Position numbers and translations under genes: made by a program. A stretch of DNA of 64,000 bases, taken from positions 248,001-312,000 of the forward strand of contig NZ_QYUO01000003.1 of assembly GCF_003591035.1 (NCBI RefSeq), written 5' to 3'. The DNA comes from Noviherbaspirillum saxi (GTDB lineage Bacteria > Pseudomonadota > Gammaproteobacteria > Burkholderiales > Burkholderiaceae_D). Shown piece by piece: positions 43,526 to 52,702 of this stretch (position 1 is the stretch's first letter; every line of letters begins with the position of its first letter). The notes beneath the pieces are model-generated. The model had not been told where the DNA came from and searched no databases. It saw only the letters and a list, made by a program, of their open reading frames with translations.

Positions 43526-44965
43526 ATGTCCCTTGCGGAAATGTCAATCGAGAAAAAAGCCGAACTGCTGCTGAACAATCCGATAGCGCTGGCCGACTAT
43601 AACTACCGCACCTGGCAACACTTACCGCGCGCCGAGCTTGATGCCGTCAAGCTCGAAGCCTTGAAGCAGCGCTTTGCCGCACTGCGCAACCGCATTCCGG
43701 TCCTGAAAAAACTCGCCGATGGCGAAGGCATCGAACAGATAGAGAAGTTCGACGATGTAGTGCCGCTCTTGTTCGAGCACACGGTCTTCAAATCCTATCC
43801 GCCCTCCCTGTTGGAAAAAAAGAACTTCACGCAGATCAACAAGTGGATCGGCAAGCTGGTGACGCCGGAGTATGCCGAAGCCATCGCCGCCGCCGACGTC
43901 AGCAGCTGCAAGGGGCTGGACGATTGGTTCGACACGATGGACCAGGCAGTGCCGCAAGTGCGCATCTGCCATACCTCCGGCACTTCCGGCACTCTGTCCT
44001 TCCTGCCCAACAGCGTGCGCGAATGGGAAAAGGCATGCGACGTGCGCAAGCTGTTCGTGTGGAAGATGGAGGGCCCGAACACGCCGCAACCGGACCTGCA
44101 TACCGTCTACCCGTATTACCGCAAAGGCTATCTCTCTCACGTGCGCGCCAACGACTTCATGATTCAGGCGTTGCTGCCCGACGAATCGAATTTCCATGCC
44201 GCCTACCCGGCGACGCTCTCTTCCGACGTGCTGCACCTGGGCGCGAAACTGCGCGCCGCGCATGCCAAGGGTACGCTGGATCGTCTGGACATCAGCCCGG
44301 AAATGATCGAGAAGAAAAAGGCGTTCGACAAGCTGCAGGCCGAGATGCCGAAGCATCTGGCAGGCTTCTTCGAAGAGATGGCGACCAAGCTCAAGGGCAA
44401 GCGCGTGTATATCGGCGCGACCTGGAACCTGCTGCACAACATGGCCAAGGCCGGCCTCGAGCGCGGCCTGGAAGGCGTGTTCCACCCCGACTCCTACATC
44501 ACCACCACCGGCGGCGCCAAGGGCGTGGTGCAGCCGGAGGGCTGGCGCGAGGATGTGATGCGCTTCACCGGCGTCAAGACGCTCAACGAGACCTACGCGA
44601 TGTCGGAACTGGTGAGCGGTTCGAACCCGCGTTGCGAGCACGGCCACTTCCATTTCACGCCGACCGTGATCCCCTTCCTGCTCGACCCGGAAACCAGCAA
44701 GCCGCTGCCGCGCGAAGGCCGCGTCACCGGCCGCGCCGCTTTCTACGACTTGGGCGCCGACATCCACTGGGGCGGCTTCATCACCGGCGACGAAATCACG
44801 GTCGAATGGGATAAACCTTGCGCATGCGGCCGCCCGAGCGCCTATGTGGCCGGTCCGATCCAGCGCTATAGCGAAAAGAACGGCGGCGACGACAAGATCA
44901 CCTGCGCCGCGACCGAAGGTTCGCACCGCGAGGCCATGGACTTCCTGAACAATATCGAAGGCTAA
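43526..44965 (+). CDS. LuxE-like acyl-protein synthetase / acyl-activating enzyme
   Basis: The protein is about 479 residues from the ATG at 43526 (ribosome site weak; the frame is open to 43433). The nucleotide-binding block CHTSGTSGTLSFLPNS is the LuxE/ANL form of the ATP loop, and TLNETYAMSELVSGSNPRCE resembles the adenylate-binding motif. A CACG pair near the end may bind metal. LuxE activates a fatty acid as acyl-AMP and passes it to LuxC. A LuxC-like gene follows after five bases, so the pair should work as one complex. No luxA or luxB is present, so light production is excluded. Confidence 0.85.
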   Translation: MSLAEMSIEKKAELLLNNPIALADYNYRTWQHLPRAELDAVKLEALKQRFAALRNRIPVLKKLADGEGIEQIEKFDDVVPLLFEHTVFKSYPPSLLEKKNFTQINKWIGKLVTPEYAEAIAAADVSSCKGLDDWFDTMDQAVPQVRICHTSGTSGTLSFLPNSVREWEKACDVRKLFVWKMEGPNTPQPDLHTVYPYYRKGYLSHVRANDFMIQALLPDESNFHAAYPATLSSDVLHLGAKLRAAHAKGTLDRLDISPEMIEKKKAFDKLQAEMPKHLAGFFEEMATKLKGKRVYIGATWNLLHNMAKAGLERGLEGVFHPDSYITTTGGAKGVVQPEGWREDVMRFTGVKTLNETYAMSELVSGSNPRCEHGHFHFTPTVIPFLLDPETSKPLPREGRVTGRAAFYDLGADIHWGGFITGDEITVEWDKPCACGRPSAYVAGPIQRYSEKNGGDDKITCAATEGSHREAMDFLNNIEG

Positions 44966-44970
44966 ATACC

Positions 44971-46434
44971 ATGACAAAACCCATTGCGCCGATGATCATC
45001 CGCGGCAAAGTCATCACCGACAACCTGATCGAAGTCGGCGGCCGCGGCGGTGACATCTCTTTCCTGACGCCGGATGCGCACAAGTACATCGACAAGCTAC
45101 CGCTGGGCAATCCGGCCAAGCTGGCCGACCTGTACCAGCTCAGCTTCGACGACATCCTCGATTACGCGGTCGAACTGGGCAAGCATCTGGACTTCAGCAA
45201 GAACAAGTACCTGCAAGAAGCTTGCGAGCTGTCCTACCTGACCGCGCCGACCACGCCGACCATCGTCAAGGCGTCCTATATGGGCCTGCACAACATGCTG
45301 TCGCGCGAGTTCATCACCGAGATGGCGGAAAAGACGGTCGGCATCAAGTACCTGGAAGGCTGGGTCAAGGAGAAGCTGCTCGACGGCACCGAACTCGAAG
45401 TACGCTGCTTCGGCGCGCGCACCCTGCACATCGTGGCCGGCAATGCTGTCAGCCTGTCGCTCTGGACCATCATCCGCAACATGGTGCTGCGCAGCGACGC
45501 CATCATCAAGGCGCCGTCCAACGATCCGTTCACCGCGCTCGCGATTGCCCGCACCATGATCGACATGGCGCCGGACCATCCGATCACCAAGCACTTGAGC
45601 GTGGCTTACTGGAAGGGCGGCGACCAGGCCTTCGAACAGCGCTTGTACCAGCCGCAGAACCTGGAGAAGATCGTGGCCTGGGGCGGCTTCGCGGCGATGA
45701 AGCACGTTACCCAGTACATCCAGCCCGGCCTGGAACTGATCTCCCTCGATCCGAAACGCAGCGCCAGCATCATCGGCAAGGACACCTTCGACAGCGAAAC
45801 GTCCATGCGCGAAGCCGCGGTGCGCCTGGCCGCCGACATCGGCGCCATCAACCAGAAGGGTTGCGTATGCGCACGCGTGATCTACGTGCAGAGCGGCACC
45901 GATGAGGAAGGCCTGGAAAAGCTGAACACCTTCGGTCGCTACGTCTACGACGCCATGATGGCCCTGCCGAATGTCCTGTCCACCAAGCCCAAGCGCTACG
46001 ACCAGAAACTGAAAGCAGAAGTAGACGCGCTGCGCCTGGACGACGAGTGGTACAAGGTCATCGGCGGCAAGGATGGTGAAGGTGCCATCATCTGTTCTCA
46101 GATTCCGGAGGCCGTATCCTTCGCCGCCAGCCTGGACGATCGCACTGCCAACCTGGTGCCGGTGGATTCGCTCGACGAGATGATGGCTGCGGTCGATGCT
46201 TATACACAAACCGTCGGCGTCTATCCGGAGAGCGTAAAGGATGAACTGAAAGACATCCTGCCCTTGTACGGCGCACAGCGCATTGTGTCGCTGGGTTACG
46301 CGGCTGCGATGAAGTTTGCAGCCCCGCAGGATTCGATCGAGCCGATGCGCCGCATGGGCAAGTGGATCTCCAACCAGATTGCATCGCCGGAAACCACGGC
46401 GGCGCCCTGGTTGCGCCAGTCGATCGAGATGTAA
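44971..46434 (+). CDS. LuxC-like acyl-CoA reductase
   Basis: The 487-residue protein belongs to the LuxC family, a branch of the aldehyde dehydrogenase fold. The cofactor region HIVAGNAVSLSLWTIIRNMV and the catalytic Cys region GAINQKGCVCARVIYVQ are visible. It should reduce an activated acyl group to aldehyde with NADPH; the reverse, aldehyde to acyl-enzyme, is also chemically possible. Its gene follows the LuxE-like gene by five bases and precedes an alcohol dehydrogenase gene. The set can interconvert acid, aldehyde and alcohol. Confidence 0.87.
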   Translation: MTKPIAPMIIRGKVITDNLIEVGGRGGDISFLTPDAHKYIDKLPLGNPAKLADLYQLSFDDILDYAVELGKHLDFSKNKYLQEACELSYLTAPTTPTIVKASYMGLHNMLSREFITEMAEKTVGIKYLEGWVKEKLLDGTELEVRCFGARTLHIVAGNAVSLSLWTIIRNMVLRSDAIIKAPSNDPFTALAIARTMIDMAPDHPITKHLSVAYWKGGDQAFEQRLYQPQNLEKIVAWGGFAAMKHVTQYIQPGLELISLDPKRSASIIGKDTFDSETSMREAAVRLAADIGAINQKGCVCARVIYVQSGTDEEGLEKLNTFGRYVYDAMMALPNVLSTKPKRYDQKLKAEVDALRLDDEWYKVIGGKDGEGAIICSQIPEAVSFAASLDDRTANLVPVDSLDEMMAAVDAYTQTVGVYPESVKDELKDILPLYGAQRIVSLGYAAAMKFAAPQDSIEPMRRMGKWISNQIASPETTAAPWLRQSIEM

Positions 46435-46500
46435 CGATCCGCTTTTATCCCTCCTCGCGCTAGCGAGCACTTTTGTTCAATTTTCCACCTCTCTCACCCC

Positions 46501-46582
46501 CGTCATCCCCGCGAAGGCGGGGATCCATACGGAGTTTGCTATATCCTCCGGCTTTTGGATCCCCGCCTGCGCGGGGATGACG
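46501..46582. repeat. Inverted repeat with GTCATCCCCGCG arms (dispersed type)
   Basis: CGTCATCCCCGCGAAGGCGG (plus GGATCCA) and its inverted copy at the right end, TGGATCCCCGCCTGCGCGGG (plus GATGACG), enclose about 30 bases. Each arm is itself a hairpin (CCCCGC..GCGGGG). Such GTCAT(C/T)CCCGC units are common dispersed repeats in proteobacteria. It fills the gap between the LuxC-like and alcohol dehydrogenase genes and may end or attenuate the first transcript. Confidence 0.6.
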
Positions 46583-46645
46583 GGGAAATTAATGTGAGAA
46601 ATCGACCTCGGCTACCCGCCTCAACATTATTCAAGGATCAATCAC

Positions 46646-47707
46646 ATGACCACCTGCACAGCCTATGGCGCTTGCGAAGCGCACGCCGATCTCACCCAGA
46701 TGCACATCGAGCGCCGCGCCCTGCGTCCCGACGATGTCGCCATCTCCATCGCCTACTGCGGCGTCTGCCACTCCGACGCGCACCAGGTCCACAACGACTG
46801 GGGCAACACCGTCTACCCCTGCGTGCCCGGTCATGAAATCATCGGCCACGTCACCGCCGTCGGCCCGCAGGTAACGAAATACAAGGTGGGCGACCGCGTC
46901 GCGGTCGGTTGCATGGTCGACAGCTGCCAGCATTGCGCGCCCTGCGAAGACGGCCAGGAACAGAATTGCGTCAATGGCTTGACCGCCACCTATAACGGCA
47001 AGGATCGCCACACCGGCGCAATCACGTACGGCGGCTACTCGGAAAGCATCGTGGTGCGCGAAAAGTTCGTGCTGCGCGTGCCGGACGCGCTTGACCCGCG
47101 CTATGCCGGTCCGCTCTTGTGCGCCGGCATCACGGTGTGGACACCGATGCGCAAGCACGGGGTGCGCAAAGGTTCAAAAGTGGCGGTCGTCGGCTTGGGC
47201 GGCTTGGGCCACATGGGTGTCAAACTTGCCGTCGCGCTGGGCGCCGAAGTCACCGTCATCACGACTTCGCCGAGCAAGGCCGACGATGCGCGTGCACTGG
47301 GTGCGCATCATGTGCTGCTGTCGAGCGATCCCAAGGCGATGATGACCGCGGCCAATGCCTTCGACTTTATCCTCGATACCATCCCGACCAAGCATAACGT
47401 CAACCCGTATCTGATGCTGCTGGGGCGCAACGGCGTGCTAGTGCTGGTCGGTGCCATCGAGCCGCTGGAGCCGATCCATGGCGGACTGTTGATGCGCAAC
47501 AACCGCTCCATCGCCGGTTCGCTGATTGGCGGCATCGAAGATACTCAAGAGCTGCTGGACTTCTGCGCCGAGCACAATGTGTTGCCCAATTGCGAGATGG
47601 TCGATATCCGCGACATCAACACGGCGTTCAAGCGTATGCAGGCCAACGATGTGAAATACCGTTTCGTGATCGATATGACATCGCTGGGGGAAGCCGCGTC
47701 TGCCTGA
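46646..47707 (+). CDS. Zinc-dependent alcohol dehydrogenase (AdhC/YahK group)
   Basis: The 353-residue MDR enzyme has catalytic zinc ligands in YCGVCHSDAHQ and GHEIIGHV, four structural-zinc cysteines in CQHCAPCEDGQEQNC, and the NAD(P) motif VVGLGGLGHMGVKLA. The sequence is close to the cinnamyl-alcohol/YahK group, which prefers NADPH and broad aldehydes. Next to LuxC and the alkylsulfatase, it would interconvert long-chain alcohol and aldehyde. Confidence 0.93.
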   Translation: MTTCTAYGACEAHADLTQMHIERRALRPDDVAISIAYCGVCHSDAHQVHNDWGNTVYPCVPGHEIIGHVTAVGPQVTKYKVGDRVAVGCMVDSCQHCAPCEDGQEQNCVNGLTATYNGKDRHTGAITYGGYSESIVVREKFVLRVPDALDPRYAGPLLCAGITVWTPMRKHGVRKGSKVAVVGLGGLGHMGVKLAVALGAEVTVITTSPSKADDARALGAHHVLLSSDPKAMMTAANAFDFILDTIPTKHNVNPYLMLLGRNGVLVLVGAIEPLEPIHGGLLMRNNRSIAGSLIGGIEDTQELLDFCAEHNVLPNCEMVDIRDINTAFKRMQANDVKYRFVIDMTSLGEAASA

Positions 47708-47867
47708 TGCGGCCGCGTAGCGCATGCGTTTGCCCTGTGCAAACGTCTCGGGCGATTGCCCCTCTCCAAAAGAGGGGCGCAACTGCAAGCAGGCATATAT
47801 ACCTTGTGATGAAATGGCCGCGAGGCGCGGTCCACATTATCAAGTCACTATCAAGAGAGATATCACA

Positions 47868-49883
47868 ATGACACGAGACGCCATTCGCGCCGGTGTTGCC
47901 TTGTCCGCCCGCAATACCATCCTGGCAACGGCACTGGTTTTCATTTTCGGGGCCAACGCCGTTGCGGACAATGTCCCTGCGCCGCAAATGCAAACCAAGC
48001 CAGCCAGCACCTCCACCGCTGCCAGGAATGCCGCCGTATTGCAGCAGTTGCCATTCGCCGACCGCGAAGATTACGAATCGGTCAAGCGTGGCTTGATTGC
48101 ATCGTACAAGGGCGAGATCAAGGCTGCCGATGGCCGCGTCGTGTGGAACATGCAGGCATACGATTTCCTTCAGGCTGACAAGAGCCCAGATACGGTGAAT
48201 CCCAGTTTGTGGCGCCAGGCCCAACTGAATGCGAATGCCGGATTGTTTCAGGTCACCGATCGCCTCTATCAGGTGCGCGGACTCGACCTGGCGAACATGA
48301 CCATCATCGAAGGCAGCAAGGGCTTAATCATCATCGATCCTCTGATGACGACGGAAACCGCGCGCGCGGCGCTCGAGCTCTATTACCAGCATCGGCCGAA
48401 AAAACCGGTGGTCGCGGTGATCTATTCGCACAGCCACATCGACCATTTCGGCGGCGTGCGCGGCGTGGTGGACGAAGCCGATGTCAAGGCCGGCAAGGTC
48501 AAGATCTATGCGCCGGCCGGCTTCATGGAAGAAGCAGTCAGCGAGAACGTGTTTGCGGGCACCGCGATGCTGCGCCGCGGGCAGTATCAGGGTGGCTCCC
48601 TGCTGCCGCGCGGCGAGCACGCTCACGTGGACACCGGCATCGGCAAGGGCACGCCGCAGGGCGGAACCGTCACTCTGATCGCGCCGACCGTGCTGCTGAC
48701 CAAGCATTATGAAACGCATCGCATCGACGGTCTCGATATCGAGTTCCAGTTGACGCCCGGCACCGAAGCGCCAGCGGAAATGAACCTGTACCTGCCGCAG
48801 CTCAAGGCCCTGTGCATGGCCGAGAACGCCACCCACACGATGCACAATATCCTGACGCCGCGCGGCGCGCTGGTGCGCGACGCCAAGGCCTGGGGCAAGT
48901 ACATCGATGACAGCCTGGTGCGCTACGGTGACAAGGCCACGGTGCTGTTTGCCCAGCACAACTGGCCGACCTGGGGCGGCGAACGCATCCGCACAATGCT
49001 GGCCGACCAGCGCGACATGTACACCTTCCTGAACGACCGCACGCTGCACCTGTTGAACCAGGGTCTCACGCCGATGGAAATCGCCGAGGCAATGCAGAAA
49101 CTGCCGGGCGAGCTGGAAACCAAGTGGAGCACACGCGGCTACTACGGCACGCTCAGCCACAATTCGCGCGCGGTGTATCAGCGCTATCTGGGCTTTTATG
49201 ACGCCAATCCAGCCAGCCTCAATCCTCTGTCACCGGTCGAAGCCGGCAAGCGCTATGTGGAAGCATTGGGCGGCGCGGCCAACGTGCTCAAACTGATGCG
49301 TAGCGCGATGGACAAGGGCGACTACCGCTGGGCCGTGCAGCTGGGCAATCACCTGGTTTTCGCCGAACCTGAGAACAGGGAGGCGCGTGCAGCACAAGCC
49401 GACACGCTGGAGCAGTTGGGCTATCAAGCCGAGAGCTCGCTGTGGCGCAACATCTATCTAAGCGGCGCGGCAGAACTGCGCAACGGCGTGCAGGCACAGA
49501 AAGGCATGCGCAGCACCGTCGACCTGGTCAAAGCACTGGAGCCGGGCATGTTCTTCGACTTCATGGCAGTGCGCCTGGATTCCAATAAGGCGGTGGGCCA
49601 TGACATGGCGCTCAACTGGGTGTTCTCCGACCTGAAGAAGCCGTTCGCACTGACCTTGCGCAATGGCGTGCTGACCTATCGCGAGGGTAGCAAGCATGCA
49701 AAGGCTGATGCAACAATCACCATGAGCAAGGCCACGCTCGATCGCATCAACCTGCGCCAGATCGACTTGCCCGCAGCGATCAAGCAAGGCGAGATCAAGA
49801 TCGAGGGCAACGGACAGAAACTGGGCGAGCTAATGGGCATGCTCGCCACGTTCAGTCCGTCCTTCAATATCGTCACGCCGTAA
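47868..49883 (+). CDS. SdsA-type alkylsulfatase (metallo-beta-lactamase fold)
   Basis: I start at the ATG at 47868 behind AAGAGAGATAT; the frame is open to 47724 without a ribosome site. The 671-residue protein has a signal peptide (ending AVADN). A metallo-beta-lactamase domain follows, with the zinc motif SHSHIDHFGG (His188, His190, Asp192, His193), then AENATHTMHNIL and AQHNWPTWGG. An alpha-helical dimer domain and a C-terminal SCP2-like domain come last. This is the full layout of SdsA1, which cleaves primary alkyl sulfates such as SDS to 1-alcohol and sulfate. The alcohol product is the natural substrate of the upstream dehydrogenase. Confidence 0.94.
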   Translation: MTRDAIRAGVALSARNTILATALVFIFGANAVADNVPAPQMQTKPASTSTAARNAAVLQQLPFADREDYESVKRGLIASYKGEIKAADGRVVWNMQAYDFLQADKSPDTVNPSLWRQAQLNANAGLFQVTDRLYQVRGLDLANMTIIEGSKGLIIIDPLMTTETARAALELYYQHRPKKPVVAVIYSHSHIDHFGGVRGVVDEADVKAGKVKIYAPAGFMEEAVSENVFAGTAMLRRGQYQGGSLLPRGEHAHVDTGIGKGTPQGGTVTLIAPTVLLTKHYETHRIDGLDIEFQLTPGTEAPAEMNLYLPQLKALCMAENATHTMHNILTPRGALVRDAKAWGKYIDDSLVRYGDKATVLFAQHNWPTWGGERIRTMLADQRDMYTFLNDRTLHLLNQGLTPMEIAEAMQKLPGELETKWSTRGYYGTLSHNSRAVYQRYLGFYDANPASLNPLSPVEAGKRYVEALGGAANVLKLMRSAMDKGDYRWAVQLGNHLVFAEPENREARAAQADTLEQLGYQAESSLWRNIYLSGAAELRNGVQAQKGMRSTVDLVKALEPGMFFDFMAVRLDSNKAVGHDMALNWVFSDLKKPFALTLRNGVLTYREGSKHAKADATITMSKATLDRINLRQIDLPAAIKQGEIKIEGNGQKLGELMGMLATFSPSFNIVTP

Positions 49884-50107
49884 ATTACTCCTCCTCTTTT
49901 GTCCTCCCCGCACTCCGAGTTCGGCTACGCAGCCCCTCCCTTAAGGAGGGGGGCCGCGGGGAGGGTCCACCTATATCGTTCATTCACACTTTCCGAGGTT
50001 TTTCGACCTCAGGAAACGTGCCGTCTGAATCTCGGCCCCATCCGGATGACCGAGCCAGAAGACCATAACAAGAACAAGAATAATTTTTCCAACTCAAGAG
50101 GAGCAAC

Positions 50108-51436
50108 ATGAGTCAAATCGAGCAGCTTTCGCCAGCGGCGGCGCATGCCCCAGCAACAGCAGCAGAAAACGTTTATCGCAAAGTCACCTGGCGGCTGATG
50201 CCCTATCTGCTTCTCGCCTGCGCGATCAATGCCATCGATCGCATGAATATTTCCTTCGCCAAGCTGCGCATGGCCGAGGACATCGCGTTGACCGACGCCG
50301 CTTTCGGTCTTGGCGCCGGCATCTTTTATCTCGGCTACATCCTCTTCGAAGTACCCAGCAATCTGTTTATGCAACGTATCGGTGCGCGTGCCACGCTGAC
50401 GCGAATCATGATGTTGTGGGGGGCGGTCACGGTGGCAACCGCCTTCGTCACTACACCGAATCAATTGATCGTTGCGCGTTTTTTCCTCGGCATGGCCGAG
50501 GCCGGCTTCTTCCCGGGCGTGATCCTGTATCTGACCTACTGGTTTCCTGCTGCGATGCGCGGCCGCATCACCGCGGTTTTCGTGATGGCAGGGGTTGTTG
50601 CCGGCGTCGTCAGCGGTCCGCTGGCGGGCTGGATCATGACCCACTTCCAGGGCTGGATGGGGCTGCGCGACTGGCAGGTGCTGTTCATATTCGAAGGTAT
50701 CCCAGCCATCGTGCTCGGTGTCTTCGGCTGGTTCTGGCTCACCGACAAGCCGGCGCAGGCTGCCTGGCTGAACGACTCGGAAAAAGAAACCATCGCTGCG
50801 GCACTGGCCGCCGAGTCGGGCAAAAGCGCAGCACACGGCGGTTTTGGCGAAGTGCTGCGCGATCCGAGGCTGTACATCGCCGGGCTGGTGTGCTTTTGCG
50901 TCTACAGCGGCATGAACACGGCCTCCTACTGGATGCCGACGCTACTGCGCAGCTTCGGCCTGGAAAGCTTGAAAACCATCGGCATGGTGTCCAGCCTGCC
51001 CTACCTCGGTGCCCTGATCGGCATGTACCTGCTCGGGCGCAGTTCCGACAAGCGCCAAGAGCGTCGCTGGCATCTTGCGTTGACCCTCCTGACGGGCGCG
51101 ACCTGCTTCTTCCTGCTCGGCTTTGCACAAGGCAATGTGCCGCTGTCGATATTCCTGCTGTGTCTCGGCACTGCGGGCGCGCTGTGCGGCATTTCGCTGT
51201 TCTGGACCATTCCTCCCGCCCTGCTCAGTCCTACCAAGGCGGCCGCCGGCATCGCTGTGATCAGCAGTATCGGCAACCTGGCTGCCGCGCTCAGCCAGTT
51301 CATGGTCGGCGCCATCAAATCGGCAACGGGAAGTTTGTACCTGGCCTTCGATGTGATTGCGGCCGTGCTGGTAATCGGTGCCATCGTGCTGCTGCTCGCG
51401 ATTCCGGCGCGGCATTTGCGCGAGCGCGAGCATTAA
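50108..51436 (+). CDS. MFS transporter, anion:cation symporter (ACS) type
   Basis: The 442-residue protein has twelve membrane segments. The N-terminal block YRKVTWRLMPYLLLACAINA-IDRMNISFAK is that of the ACS family (glucarate, tartrate, phthalate and allantoate carriers). AGSAMAEAGFFPG-like (FFLGMAEAGFFPGVILYLTY) follows. AAGAGGAGCAAC precedes the ATG. It stands after the alkylsulfatase and before a secreted esterase, so a carboxylate product made outside the cell could be the substrate. Confidence 0.9.
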   Translation: MSQIEQLSPAAAHAPATAAENVYRKVTWRLMPYLLLACAINAIDRMNISFAKLRMAEDIALTDAAFGLGAGIFYLGYILFEVPSNLFMQRIGARATLTRIMMLWGAVTVATAFVTTPNQLIVARFFLGMAEAGFFPGVILYLTYWFPAAMRGRITAVFVMAGVVAGVVSGPLAGWIMTHFQGWMGLRDWQVLFIFEGIPAIVLGVFGWFWLTDKPAQAAWLNDSEKETIAAALAAESGKSAAHGGFGEVLRDPRLYIAGLVCFCVYSGMNTASYWMPTLLRSFGLESLKTIGMVSSLPYLGALIGMYLLGRSSDKRQERRWHLALTLLTGATCFFLLGFAQGNVPLSIFLLCLGTAGALCGISLFWTIPPALLSPTKAAAGIAVISSIGNLAAALSQFMVGAIKSATGSLYLAFDVIAAVLVIGAIVLLLAIPARHLREREH

Positions 51437-51496
51437 CGCCAGACTGCGGCGTGCACTGATTCATTGTTTTTGTAATTTTTAATCGGGAGGAGTGAG

Positions 51497-52528
51497 ATGC
51501 AAATAACAAAATTCACGGCATCACTATTGGCGGCGGCCGTCCTGGCCGGATGCGGTGGTGACAATACGCCGCACTTCAGTTCGATGGTGACGTTCGGGGA
51601 TAGCTTGAGCGACGTCGGCAGCTACGCCGTCGGCAACATCAAGACACTGGGCGGCGGCAAGTTTACGGTGAATGCGCCCGACGCCCAGAACTGGACGGAA
51701 GTCATGGCGAACCGATTGCACGCGCTGGCCCAGTGCGCCGCGCAAACAGGTCTCGAAGGCGACGCGGCGCTGGGCTATGCGGCTCCGATCACCAATCACC
51801 CTAACTGCACCAACTATGCGCAGGGCGGCGCCCGCGTGACCAACCCGATCGGATCCGGCAACAAGGCGACGGGGACCGCCAGCCCGGTTCGCGGCATGAC
51901 GGTTCCCGTAGTCACGCAGATCCAGAACCACCTTGCAAAAAATAACGGAAGTTTTAACGGATCGGAAATCGTTTTCGTGCACGCCGGCGGCAATGACGTT
52001 GGCGCCGCCCTCGTGTCGCTTGCTGCCGGAACCGCGCCAGCGACTGTGCTAACGGCGGTGGGAACCGCGGGCGCGGAACTGGCAGGCTATGTCAAGAACC
52101 AGATTGTCGGCAAAGGTGCGAAGTACGTTGTCGTCATTAATGTACCGGACGTCAGCAAGTTCCCGTTTGGCTTGGTGCAAAGCGCGCAGGCGCAAGGGTT
52201 GATGAATACCTTAGTCACCACATTCAACGCGCAATTGCAGGCCGGACTGGCTGGCACCGATGTGGTTCAGGTAGATTTCTATTCCATCAGCCGCGATCAA
52301 GCTGCCAATCCGGCGAAATATGGGATTACGAGCGCGACAACGCCAGCCTGTGACCTGTCCCCGGCGAAAAACCCGCTGGGCCATGTGCTCGTCTGCACCA
52401 AGGCAAATGTCATCCCCGGTGCAATCGACAACCTCCTGTTCGCCGACGCTGGGCATTACACGCCGTTCGGCTACAAGCTGATGGCGGACATGGTATCGGC
52501 AGAACTGGCGAAGCGCGACTTGATGTAA
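51497..52528 (+). CDS. GDSL/SGNH esterase lipoprotein
   Basis: The 343-residue protein has a lipobox (LAAAVLAGC, Cys19), so it should be anchored in the outer membrane. The catalytic Ser36 lies in TFGDSLSDVGSY, the oxyanion Asn in HAGGNDVGAAL, and the Asp-x-x-His pair in FADAGHYTPFGYKLMAD. All four SGNH blocks are present. A GGGAGGAG site precedes the start. It should cleave lipid, aryl or short-chain esters at the cell surface. It is the first of a run of exported hydrolase-related genes. Confidence 0.92.
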   Translation: MQITKFTASLLAAAVLAGCGGDNTPHFSSMVTFGDSLSDVGSYAVGNIKTLGGGKFTVNAPDAQNWTEVMANRLHALAQCAAQTGLEGDAALGYAAPITNHPNCTNYAQGGARVTNPIGSGNKATGTASPVRGMTVPVVTQIQNHLAKNNGSFNGSEIVFVHAGGNDVGAALVSLAAGTAPATVLTAVGTAGAELAGYVKNQIVGKGAKYVVVINVPDVSKFPFGLVQSAQAQGLMNTLVTTFNAQLQAGLAGTDVVQVDFYSISRDQAANPAKYGITSATTPACDLSPAKNPLGHVLVCTKANVIPGAIDNLLFADAGHYTPFGYKLMADMVSAELAKRDLM

Positions 52529-52702
52529 AGGCTATTCCTTATTGAGACGATCGGCGCACTTCAGTGTTCGGCACCGAAGCGCAAATCTTCTCCTTAACCT
52601 CCACACTCCCCCCTTTTTCGGGAGGGGCATGATTGCACACAGCCAATGAAGCCCCCTTGCACACACGGCCGTCTGCGACGGGCGGCCACATTGGAGACAA
52701 AT

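Noticed and set aside
43526..46434. Bioluminescence operon
   Set aside because: LuxE-like and LuxC-like genes are present, but no luxA, luxB or luxD occurs in the window. A metabolic role is more likely.
43622..46470. Long minus-strand frames opposite the LuxE-like and LuxC-like genes
   Set aside because: The plus-strand genes have clear motifs and tight spacing; the antisense frames have none.
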